Below are positions 22,749 to 29,122 of a stretch of DNA of 29,122 nt, one piece after another; position 1 is the first letter of the stretch, and every line of letters starts with the position of its first letter. Made by a program: the position numbers and the translations under genes. The notes under the pieces are model-generated. The model was not told the origin of the DNA and ran no database searches. It was given only the letters and a program-made list of their open reading frames with translations. Origin of the DNA: DASRQK01 sp964436635 (GTDB lineage: Bacteria; Bacteroidota; Bacteroidia; Sphingobacteriales; Sphingobacteriaceae); assembly GCA_964436635.1 (NCBI GenBank), contig CAYTDM010000025.1, positions 1 to 29,122 of the forward strand, given 5' to 3'.

Positions 22749-22757
22749 GCAAAGATA
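22749..22757 (-). promoter_or_regulatory. -7 box (TATCTTTGC) of tRNA-Cys
   Basis: Exact TAnnTTTGY match on the minus strand, ending 16 bases before the mature tRNA 5' end; the only recognisable promoter for tRNA-Cys and the small gene behind it. Confidence 0.6.
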
Positions 22758-22801
22758 GCAATTTATTTGAATAAAAAATCCTCAAAGGAATAATTTTAAT
22801 T

Positions 22802-22818
22802 TTGGCATATCAATTGCA
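22802..22818 (+). promoter_or_regulatory. Sigma-54 (RpoN)-like -24/-12 promoter
   Basis: TTGGCATATCAATTGCA fits the sigma-54 pattern TTGGCAnnnnnnTTGCW: GG at 22804-22805 and GC at 22816-22817, separated by exactly 10 bases. Start of transcription would fall near 22829, about 55 bases before the ATG of the outer-membrane gene. No TAnnTTTG box is seen on this strand. A chance match cannot be excluded. Confidence 0.55.
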
Positions 22819-22883
22819 CTTTCCAAGATAGCTTAATAAAAGAGAGCACTTATTAATTGGTTGTTAATTTAAAATTTGACAGT

Positions 22884-23504
22884 ATGAAAAAGTTATTAAT
22901 TGTAATGGTTGGTTTATTTGTTGGGTCCGCAGCGTTTGCGCAAAGTTCAAATTTAGGGTTCGGATTAAAAGCCGGAGTCAATTTTCCAAAGTATAATATT
23001 TCGGGATCCAATAATTCGTATGAAACCAGTGCAGCCACAAATTTCCATGTAACGGGTTATTTAGATGCACCATTGAGTTCAGGTTTTTCTATCCAACCAG
23101 GTATATCTTTGCAAGGTAAGGGAGCGAAGATTGAAATTGGAAGTTTAGGAAGCTACACACAAAGTACCATGTGGTTAGAAGTGCCGGTAAATTTTGTTGC
23201 GAAAGTTCCAGTTGGGAATAGTAATTTCTTCTTGGGAGCGGGTCCGTATATTGGATTCGGGTTAAGTGGAAAAAACAAATATGAGTCCAGTTGGGGAAGT
23301 GTAGAGGAAGATTTTGAATTTGGAAAAGACGGTAGTTTAAAATCGACTGATTTTGGTGTTAATTTTACTGCTGGGTTTCACATTAATCGTGGATTGTTAT
23401 TGCATGCTGGATATGGTTTAGGTTTATCTGATTTGGCACCAAATAATTCCGATACGAAAATGACGAACCGTGTGTTTTCTGTTGGCTTGGGATTTGCATT
23501 GTAA
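22884..23504 (+). CDS. Outer-membrane beta-barrel protein (PorT/OMP_b-brl type)
   Basis: 206 residues from ATG 22884; an in-frame TTG at 22857 would only add 9 residues ahead of the signal peptide MKKLLIVMVGLFVGSAAFAQ, so I reject it. The mature part reads as an eight-strand barrel: LGFGLKAGVNFPKYN, FSIQPGISLQGKGAKIEIG, MWLEVPVNFVAKVPV, FFLGAGPYIGFGLSG, DFGVNFTAGFHIN and VFSVGLGFAL, which is the family layout of Bacteroidota barrels annotated as PorT-like or porin family. Its own function is unknown; family members are abundant surface proteins. A sigma-54-like promoter lies upstream and a bidirectional terminator 33 bases after the stop, so it is a single-gene unit. Confidence 0.88.
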   Translation: MKKLLIVMVGLFVGSAAFAQSSNLGFGLKAGVNFPKYNISGSNNSYETSAATNFHVTGYLDAPLSSGFSIQPGISLQGKGAKIEIGSLGSYTQSTMWLEVPVNFVAKVPVGNSNFFLGAGPYIGFGLSGKNKYESSWGSVEEDFEFGKDGSLKSTDFGVNFTAGFHINRGLLLHAGYGLGLSDLAPNNSDTKMTNRVFSVGLGFAL

Positions 23505-23536
23505 TCTCAAGGTTTTATAATTAAAAAACAAAATAT

Positions 23537-23564
23537 AGGGCTGCTTCTTCTGGGAGGCAGCCCT
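23537..23564. terminator. Bidirectional intrinsic terminator
   Basis: AGGGCTGCTTCT (23537-23548) pairs with GGAGGCAGCCCT (23553-23564), two G-T pairs, loop TCTG. On the minus strand a T-rich run (TATTTTGTTTTTTAA) follows; on the plus strand TTCTTA. It ends the beta-barrel gene and glpF. Confidence 0.85.
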
Positions 23565-23642
23565 TTCTTATATCTTGATTTTACTTTGTTTGCCTTATGG
23601 CGAAACCATACGCTTCTTAATTATAGCGCGTAATAATTCTTT

Positions 23643-24377
23643 CTAAATTCCTAAAAGTTGAACCAATAAAACTGCAAGTACTGCACCTATGAGTGGACCT
23701 ACGACCGGAATCCAGGCATAATTACTATTAAAAGGGGCCTTATTTTGGATCGGTAATAACGCGTGCACGATGCGGGGTCCTAAATCTCTTGCTGGATTAA
23801 TCGCATATCCTGTAGTGCCTCCAAGCGCTAAACCGATCACCCATACCACAAATGCAACCGGAATGGCTCCTATAGAACCTAAGCCAATTGGTGTGCTGAC
23901 CTCACCACTGAGCTCTCCTTCTTTTAAATAGAATACGGCAAACAAGAGAATAAAAGTTCCAATCACCTCGCTGAAGAGATTTATGGGCGTATTTTTAATT
24001 GCGGGAGCGGTACAAAACACAGCCTGTTTAATTCCTGGGTCAGTAGTGGATTTAAAATGGTCTATATAGGCAATCCAAACGATCAAGGCTCCAATCATAG
24101 CTCCTAAAAACTGTGCAATTACGTATTGAATAGCATTTATTGCATCGATGTTATTGGATAAAAAGACAGCTAAGGTGACCGCAGGATTTAAATGTCCTCC
24201 ACTATATGGGCCAGCGACCACTACGCCTACAAATACTGCCAATGCCCAGGCAGTGGTCACTACAATCCACCCGCTTCCGTTGCCTTTGGTTCCTTGCAGA
24301 TAAACATTGGCAACCACCCCTCCACCAAGGGTAATTAAAATAGCCGTGCCGATTAACTCGGCCATAAATGGTGTCAT
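23643..24377 (-). CDS. glpF: Glycerol uptake facilitator (aquaglyceroporin)
   Basis: 244 residues, a MIP-family channel in the inner membrane with six hydrophobic spans. The two half-helix motifs are intact: GGHLNPAVTLAVF (NPA 64-66) and GYAINPARDLGPR (NPA 194-196). Arg197 and Asp198 after the second motif are the signature of glycerol-conducting members rather than strict water channels. It starts 45 bases after glpK on the same strand, so glycerol entering by diffusion is trapped by phosphorylation from a gene of the same operon. No glpD or glpA is present in the window. The terminator at 23537-23564 closes the unit. Confidence 0.94.
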   Translation of the reverse strand: MTPFMAELIGTAILITLGGGVVANVYLQGTKGNGSGWIVVTTAWALAVFVGVVVAGPYSGGHLNPAVTLAVFLSNNIDAINAIQYVIAQFLGAMIGALIVWIAYIDHFKSTTDPGIKQAVFCTAPAIKNTPINLFSEVIGTFILLFAVFYLKEGELSGEVSTPIGLGSIGAIPVAFVVWVIGLALGGTTGYAINPARDLGPRIVHALLPIQNKAPFNSNYAWIPVVGPLIGAVLAVLLVQLLGI

Positions 24378-24422
24378 AATTTTCTGGTTTAAAATTGAAA
24401 ATGATTTATTTATTCTCTTTCA

Positions 24423-25940
24423 TTAGCTAATGCTTGCATGTACTTTCTTTGTGAGTTTTGCATGGAATTTTGCTGTTTCAACCGCAATACTCCATTGTTC
24501 CAACATGGATTTGGCGTTTGCGTTTTTATCTGGTTGAAAAGTTTTATCTACTTTCCATTGTTTTTGAATTTCATCGATGTTTTTCCATAAACCCACTGCT
24601 AACCCAGCCAAATAGGCTGCTCCAATGGCAGTAGTTTCTGTGTTTTTGGGTCGTATGACTGGAGTCTGAAGGGTGTTTGATTGGAATTGTAGTAATTGAT
24701 TATTTACTGTGGCACCTCCATCGACCCTTAATTCTTTGATGGGGTGTCCAGCATCTGCTTCCATTGCTTTTAAAATATCGACCGTTTGAAAGGCGATGCT
24801 CTCTAAGGCAGCTCTAGCAAGGTGTCCTGCGGTCGTTCCTCTGGTAATGCCGATTAGGGTGCCTCGCGCATGCGGGTTCCAATGTGGTGCCCCTAAACCC
24901 GCAAATGCAGGCACTAAATACACCCCTCCATTATCTTTTTCTATTTTCGCAAGCTGCTCGACTTCTTCGGACGATTTAATGATGCCCAGTCCATCTCTTA
25001 ACCATTGTACGACGGCGCCTCCTATAAAAATACTGCCTTCCAAGGCATAGGTGGTTTGTTCTCCAATTTTCCATGCGACTGTCGTTACTAATTTGTTTTT
25101 AGATAAGGTGGGTTTGGGACCAATATTCATCAGCATAAAACACCCGGTGCCATAAGTGTTCTTCACCATGCCTGTTTGGACGCATAATTGTCCAAAGAGG
25201 GCTGCTTGTTGATCTCCAGCGATGCCAGCTATGGGTATTTCAGCAGCAAGAATTTTTGGATGCGTATTCCCGTAAATTTCAGATGAGCTGCGGACCTCAG
25301 GCATCATGTTTAAGGGAATGTTGAATAATTTTAATAAATCCTTATCCCATGCCATAGTGTTGATATTAAATAGCATGGTTCTGGATGCATTGCTGACATC
25401 AGTAAGGTGTTTTTTTCCTCCAGTTAAATTCCAAACTAACCAACTATCCACAGTTCCAAAGGCTAATTCGCCGTTTTCTGCTTTTTTACGTGCGCCTTTA
25501 ACATGGTCTAATATCCAAGCAATTTTACTGGCTGAAAAATAGGCGTCAATTAATAATCCTGTTTTTTTCTGAATTTTTCGGCCATGACCTTGTTTGATTA
25601 AGTCATCGCAGCGTTCTGCAGTCCTTCTATCCTGCCAAACGATGGCGTTGTAAATTGGCTTTCCGGTTTTTTTGTCCCAAACGATGGTGGTTTCTCGCTG
25701 ATTTGTAATGCCAATGGCAGCGATTTCATCCATGTTCAGTCCGGCTTGGGCCACCGCTTCAGTCGCTACTGAAAGTTGACTGGACCATATTTCATTTGGA
25801 TCGTGCTCCACCCAAGCAGCATTTGGGTAAATCTGTTTAAATTCTTTTTGAGCCATGCTGATCATTTTTCCTTTTTGGTCAAAAATGATGGCCCTGGAAC
25901 TGGTAGTTCCCTGGTCTATAGATAATATATATTTGCTCAT
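24423..25940 (-). CDS. glpK: Glycerol kinase
   Basis: 505 residues, normal length. FGGY sugar-kinase family: converts glycerol and ATP to glycerol 3-phosphate in the cytoplasm. Seen: the N-terminal phosphate loop SIDQGTTSSRAIIFDQKG, TNQRETTIVWDKKTGKPIYNAIVWQDRR (substrate site), GIAGDQQAALFGQ, the DGGATVNNQLLQFQ block and the C-terminal TTAIGAAYLAGLAVG. The Asp of GDQQ is the expected catalytic base. It is the first gene of glpK-glpF. A -7 box lies about 44 bases upstream and the str-operon terminator isolates it from rpsJ. The product may enter glycolysis or phospholipid synthesis. Confidence 0.96.
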   Translation of the reverse strand: MSKYILSIDQGTTSSRAIIFDQKGKMISMAQKEFKQIYPNAAWVEHDPNEIWSSQLSVATEAVAQAGLNMDEIAAIGITNQRETTIVWDKKTGKPIYNAIVWQDRRTAERCDDLIKQGHGRKIQKKTGLLIDAYFSASKIAWILDHVKGARKKAENGELAFGTVDSWLVWNLTGGKKHLTDVSNASRTMLFNINTMAWDKDLLKLFNIPLNMMPEVRSSSEIYGNTHPKILAAEIPIAGIAGDQQAALFGQLCVQTGMVKNTYGTGCFMLMNIGPKPTLSKNKLVTTVAWKIGEQTTYALEGSIFIGGAVVQWLRDGLGIIKSSEEVEQLAKIEKDNGGVYLVPAFAGLGAPHWNPHARGTLIGITRGTTAGHLARAALESIAFQTVDILKAMEADAGHPIKELRVDGGATVNNQLLQFQSNTLQTPVIRPKNTETTAIGAAYLAGLAVGLWKNIDEIQKQWKVDKTFQPDKNANAKSMLEQWSIAVETAKFHAKLTKKVHASIS

Positions 25941-25983
25941 TTAAAAGTAGGTTTTCAAGAATGGGCAATTCAATTGGTTCCTT

Positions 25984-25991
25984 CAAATGTA
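25984..25991 (-). promoter_or_regulatory. -7 box (TACATTTG) of glpK-glpF
   Basis: Exact TAnnTTTG match on the minus strand, placing the transcript start near 25977 and a leader of about 37 bases before the ATG at 25940. No operator-like inverted repeat is evident around it. Confidence 0.5.
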
Positions 25992-26010
25992 ATGGAATTA
26001 TATCTTAAAA

Positions 26011-26046
26011 AAAAAGGTAGCTTAATTCAAATTAAGCTACCTTTTT
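26011..26046 (-). terminator. Strong intrinsic terminator after rpsJ
   Basis: AAAAAGGTAGCTTAAT (26011-26026) pairs perfectly with ATTAAGCTACCTTTTT (26031-26046) over a TCAA loop; on the minus strand the stem runs into nine T. It lies 23 bases after the rpsJ stop, so rpsJ is transcriptionally separated from glpK. Confidence 0.9.
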
Positions 26047-26069
26047 AAAATTTTTAATAAAAACTACGA

Positions 26070-26375
26070 TCACACTTTGATTTCTACTTCAACACCGCTT
26101 GGTAATTCAAGTTTCATCAATGCATCCACTGTTTTAGAGTTAGAACTGTAGATGTCTAACAATCTTTTGTATGCGCATAATTGGAACTGCTCTCTTGCTT
26201 TTTTGTTCACGTGTGGTGAACGTAAAACAGTGTAGATTTTTTTCTCAGTCGGAAGTGGAATTGGACCACTTACTACAGCGCCTGTTGGTTTTACAGTTTT
26301 AACAATTTTCTCAGCAGACTTGTCTACTAAGTTGTAATCGTAAGATTTTAATTTAATTCTAATTCTTTGGCTCAT
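26070..26375 (-). CDS. rpsJ: 30S ribosomal protein S10
   Basis: 101 residues, normal for S10: MSQRIRIKLKSYDYNLVDKS at the start, GPIPLPTEKKIYTVLRSPHVNKKAREQF in the loop region and LPSGVEVEIKV at the end. S10 sits in the 30S head and, as NusE, joins transcription antitermination complexes. Here it follows fusA, an arrangement typical of Bacteroidota (tuf is not in this position). A 13-bp hairpin fills part of the 88-base fusA-rpsJ gap and a strong terminator ends the operon right after rpsJ. It has no upstream promoter of its own that I can see. Confidence 0.97.
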   Translation of the reverse strand: MSQRIRIKLKSYDYNLVDKSAEKIVKTVKPTGAVVSGPIPLPTEKKIYTVLRSPHVNKKAREQFQLCAYKRLLDIYSSNSKTVDALMKLELPSGVEVEIKV

Positions 26376-26391
26376 GATATTTGTTTGATAA

Positions 26392-26427
26392 TAGCAATCC
26401 GTTAGAGCTATTAATAACGGATTGCTA
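26392..26427 (-). promoter_or_regulatory. Hairpin between fusA and rpsJ
   Basis: TAGCAATCCGTTA (26392-26404) pairs perfectly with TAACGGATTGCTA (26415-26427) over a 10-base loop, in the 88 bases between fusA and rpsJ. It has no T run after it, so it is not a standard terminator; it could be an RNA processing site or a ribosomal-protein binding leader. Function inferred. Confidence 0.7.
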
Positions 26428-26463
26428 GATTAAATTTTATTTATTTAAAGCTTCAATACGGAG

Positions 26464-28569
26464 TTATTTTCCTTTTGCTTTAGCAACGACATCCTCTTGG
26501 ATGTTGCGTGGAGCCTCAGCATAATGATCAAATTCCATAGTTGAAGTAGCACGTCCTGAAGTGATCGTACGCAATTGAGTTACGTAACCAAACATTTCAG
26601 AAAGTGGAACCATCGCTTTAATTACTTGAACACCATTACGGGTATCCATACCTTGTAATTGACCACGACGACGGTTCAAGTCACCCATAACGTCACCCAT
26701 GTTTTCTTCTGGAGTCAACACTTCAATTTTCATGATTGGCTCTAAAAGAGTAGGCTTACATTTAGGTAATGCTTCACGGTAAGCAGAGCGTCCAGCGATT
26801 TCGAAAGACAATGAATCCGAATCCACTGCGTGGAAGGAACCGTCGATCAAACGAACTTTCAATGAAGTTAATGGGAACCCAGCTAATACACCATTTACCA
26901 TGGATGATTCGAAACCTTTTTGTACAGATGGAATGTATTCTTTTGGAATAGAACCACCTACGATTTCGTTCACAAATTGTAATGGAGATTTTGTGATATC
27001 CCAATCCTCATCAACTGGAGAAATCACCACTTGGATATCCGCAAACTTACCACGACCACCGGTTTGTTTTTTATATGTTTCACGGTGTTGTGTAGAACCA
27101 GTGATGGCCTCTTTGTAAGCAACTTGTGGCGCACCTTGATTTACCTCAACTTTGAATTCACGTTTCAAACGGTCGATCAAGATGTCTAAGTGAAGCTCAC
27201 CCATACCTGAGATAACTGTTTGACCTGTTTCTTCGTCAGTTTGAACGCGGAAAGTAGGATCCTCTTCAGCTAATTTACCTAAAGCGATACCTAATTTATC
27301 TACGTCAGCTTGAGTTTTAGGTTCGATAGCTAAACCAATAACTGGATCAGCAAAAGTCATTGCTTCTAATACGATAGGGTGTTTTTCATCACATAAAGTA
27401 TCACCTGTTTTAATGTCTTTGAAACCTACTACTGCACCAATATCTCCTGCGCCAATGCGCTCAATAGGATTTTGTTTATTTGCGTGCATTTGGAAGATAC
27501 GAGAGATACGTTCCTTGTTTCCAGAACGTGTGTTCAATACGTATGATCCAGCCTCTAATACACCTGAGTAAGCACGGATAAAGCATAAACGACCAACGAA
27601 TGGGTCCGTCGCAATTTTAAATCCTAATGCTGCAAATGGCTCTGATTCAGAAGGCTTTCTTGAAATTTCTTCGTTAGTACGAGGGTCTGTTCCTTTAACC
27701 GCTTCTTGATCCAATGGAGAAGGCAATAATTCCATTACGAAATCAAGCATGGTTTGAACTCCTTTGTTTTTGAAAGAAGAACCACATACCATTGGTGTAA
27801 AGGCGTTATCTAAAACTGCTTTTCTCAATGCAGTTAAGATTTCACGTTCTGTTAAAGAATTCGGATCTTCGAAGTATTTTTCCATTAAGGTTTCATCGTA
27901 ACCTGCTACCGCTTCCAATAATTTTTCACGGTATTCGTTTACTTCATCCACCATATCAGCAGGAATAGGAACTTCTTTAAAAGTCATACCTTTATCTTCT
28001 TCGTTCCAAACAATTCCACGATTGTTGATCAAGTCGACTACTCCTGTAAAGTTATCTTCTGCACCGATTGGTAATTGCAAAGGAACTGCATCAGAACCTA
28101 ACATTTCTTTAACTTGGCGACATACTTTCAAAAAGTCAGCTCCTGAACGGTCCATTTTGTTAACGAAACCAATACGAGGTACTTTATAGTTGTTTGCTAA
28201 ACGCCAGTTTGTTTCTGATTGTGGCTCAACACCGTCAACCGCCGAGAACAAGAACACTAATCCGTCTAATACACGCAAAGAACGGTTTACCTCTACAGTA
28301 AAGTCAACGTGACCAGGAGTGTCAATTACGTTCACTTGGTATTTGCTGCCTCTGTAGTTCCAGAATACGGTAACTGCTGAAGAAGTAATGGTGATACCAC
28401 GCTCTTGCTCTTGTGCCATCCAGTCTGTAGTCGCTGATCCTTCGTGAGTTTCACCTAACTTGTGGTTCACTCCTGAATAATAAAGGATACGCTCAGTGGT
28501 GGTTGTTTTACCGGCATCAATGTGCGCTGCAATACCGATATTTCTTACTAATTTTAAATCTTTTGCCAT
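26464..28569 (-). CDS. fusA: Translation elongation factor G
   Basis: 701 residues, five domains. EF-G uses GTP to translocate tRNAs and mRNA on the ribosome and to recycle ribosomes with RRF. GTPase motifs: G1 HIDAGKTT (16-23), G2 with QEQERGITITSSA, G3 DTPGHVDF (83-90), G4 NKMD (137-140). The domain IV tip (YKKQTGGRGKFADIQVVI) and domain V end are intact, so it appears to be a working canonical EF-G rather than an EF-G2-type paralogue. It lies 17 bases after rpsG in the str operon. Confidence 0.97.
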   Translation of the reverse strand: MAKDLKLVRNIGIAAHIDAGKTTTTERILYYSGVNHKLGETHEGSATTDWMAQEQERGITITSSAVTVFWNYRGSKYQVNVIDTPGHVDFTVEVNRSLRVLDGLVFLFSAVDGVEPQSETNWRLANNYKVPRIGFVNKMDRSGADFLKVCRQVKEMLGSDAVPLQLPIGAEDNFTGVVDLINNRGIVWNEEDKGMTFKEVPIPADMVDEVNEYREKLLEAVAGYDETLMEKYFEDPNSLTEREILTALRKAVLDNAFTPMVCGSSFKNKGVQTMLDFVMELLPSPLDQEAVKGTDPRTNEEISRKPSESEPFAALGFKIATDPFVGRLCFIRAYSGVLEAGSYVLNTRSGNKERISRIFQMHANKQNPIERIGAGDIGAVVGFKDIKTGDTLCDEKHPIVLEAMTFADPVIGLAIEPKTQADVDKLGIALGKLAEEDPTFRVQTDEETGQTVISGMGELHLDILIDRLKREFKVEVNQGAPQVAYKEAITGSTQHRETYKKQTGGRGKFADIQVVISPVDEDWDITKSPLQFVNEIVGGSIPKEYIPSVQKGFESSMVNGVLAGFPLTSLKVRLIDGSFHAVDSDSLSFEIAGRSAYREALPKCKPTLLEPIMKIEVLTPEENMGDVMGDLNRRRGQLQGMDTRNGVQVIKAMVPLSEMFGYVTQLRTITSGRATSTMEFDHYAEAPRNIQEDVVAKAKGK

Positions 28570-28586
28570 TGTTTTAAGAACAATTA

Positions 28587-29054
28587 TTAGAATCTAAAGT
28601 GAGAGAAAGCTTTGTTAGCTTCTGCCATTTTGTGTGTGTCTTCTTTTTTCTTGACTGCTGCACCTTCTCCTTTAGAAGCGGAGATGATTTCACCTGCCAA
28701 TTTCTCAAACATGGTTTTTTCTCCACGTTTACGTGCGTAAGAGATTAACCATTTCATTCCTAAAGCGATTTTACGCTCAGAACGAACTTCAGTAGGTACT
28801 TGGAAGTTAGCTCCACCTACACGACGTGATTTAACCTCTACAGAAGGCATTACGTTATTCAATGCTTTTTTCCATACTTCTAAACCGCTTTCACTGGTTT
28901 TTTTCTCAACCAATTCAACTGCATTATAGAAAATGTCATAGGCAATCGATTTTTTACCGTCTACCATCATGTTGTTAACAAAGCGGGTCACCTGCGTATC
29001 ATTAAACTTTGGATCCGGTAGAATGATTCTTTTCTTTGGTTTTGATTTTCTCAT
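28587..29054 (-). CDS. rpsG: 30S ribosomal protein S7
   Basis: 155 residues, one shorter than E. coli-type short S7. Markers: MRKSKPKKRIILPDPKFND, VTRFVNNMMVDGKKSIA, the VKSRRVGGANFQVPTEV block with rRNA-contacting residues, and the ending NKAFSHFRF. S7 nucleates assembly of the 30S head and is a known translational repressor of str-type operons in E. coli. It starts 19 bases after rpsL with a consensus Shine-Dalgarno, and fusA follows after 17 bases. Confidence 0.98.
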   Translation of the reverse strand: MRKSKPKKRIILPDPKFNDTQVTRFVNNMMVDGKKSIAYDIFYNAVELVEKKTSESGLEVWKKALNNVMPSVEVKSRRVGGANFQVPTEVRSERKIALGMKWLISYARKRGEKTMFEKLAGEIISASKGEGAAVKKKEDTHKMAEANKAFSHFRF

Positions 29055-29061
29055 CTTTCTT

Positions 29062-29067
29062 TCCTCC
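29062..29067 (-). promoter_or_regulatory. Consensus ribosome binding site of rpsG
   Basis: Minus-strand GGAGGA ends 7 bases before the ATG at 29054. It fixes the start and is one of only two clear Shine-Dalgarno sequences found near genes here; the other is before the AMP nucleosidase gene. Confidence 0.75.
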
Positions 29068-29073
29068 GTTTAA

Positions 29074-29122
29074 TTATTTTTTACCCTTTTTTGCTGGTGC
29101 CGCTACCTGTCCTGGTTTAGGA
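29074..29122 (-). CDS. rpsL: 30S ribosomal protein S12, 3' end only
   Basis: Only the last 15 codons and the stop are inside the window, reading PKPGQVAAPAKKGKK on the minus strand. The PKPGQ followed by a Lys/Ala-rich tail is the usual S12 C-terminus, and S12 is expected directly ahead of rpsG in the str operon. S12 lies at the decoding centre; streptomycin-resistance positions are outside this fragment. The first base of the next codon is at 29122. Not in the list of long frames because of its short length. Confidence 0.9.
   Translation of the reverse strand, partial: PKPGQVAAPAKKGKK

Noticed and set aside
26392..26427. Terminator between fusA and rpsJ.
   Set aside because: No T run follows the stem on the minus strand, and rpsJ has no visible promoter of its own; a strong terminator is found after rpsJ instead.

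Overview
The window is a stretch of bacterial chromosome from the phylum Bacteroidota. The evidence is: a gliding-motility-type C-terminal sorting domain (type IX secretion, type B); the str-operon order rpsL-rpsG-fusA-rpsJ; small families such as DUF4290 next to murA and a DUF2795 protein; the short-form AMP nucleosidase; promoters with the Bacteroidota -7 box TAnnTTTG; and few Shine-Dalgarno sequences. The sequence is AT-leaning and gene-dense. Two short runs of N (6618-6641 in murA, 10498-10507 in clpX) show a draft assembly. I cannot place it below phylum.

Layout. 1-2905 (+): two cell-surface genes, a 5'-truncated collagen-like fibre protein and a secreted protein with a type IX sorting domain. 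2970-8083 (+): UvrD/PcrA helicase, DUF4290 protein, murA (Asp instead of the usual active-site Cys), and a YceI-like lipoprotein, ended by a strong bidirectional terminator. 8180-11891 (-): a probable four-gene operon clpP-clpX-AMP nucleosidase-cystathionine beta-synthase-like enzyme. 12125-14295: an HSDR_N-type small nuclease-fold protein divergent from holA, then a small secreted protein that is probably a beta-barrel. 14375-19537 (-): an ABC-F ATPase with one degenerate ATP site, a DUF2795 protein, a LolD/MacB-type ABC ATPase, a PlsC-type acyltransferase and an M20 dipeptidase. 19632-22447 (+): a TPR-containing sensor histidine kinase overlapping cutC. 22452-22732 (-): a 60-residue basic protein directly behind tRNA-Cys(GCA). 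22884-23504 (+): an outer-membrane beta-barrel gene with a sigma-54-like promoter. 23643-25940 (-): glpK-glpF for glycerol uptake. 26070-29122 (-): the str operon, with a conspicuous hairpin between fusA and rpsJ.

Most of the window is housekeeping: DNA replication and repair, peptidoglycan precursor synthesis, proteolysis and translation. I see no mobile element, CRISPR array, phage or obvious defence island, and no clearly new multi-gene system. The points most worth a second look are the collagen-like/type IX surface pair, the Asp-type MurA, the asymmetric ABC-F protein, the sigma-54-like promoter, the tRNA-Cys/small-protein unit, the fusA-rpsJ hairpin and the two undersized assembly gaps.
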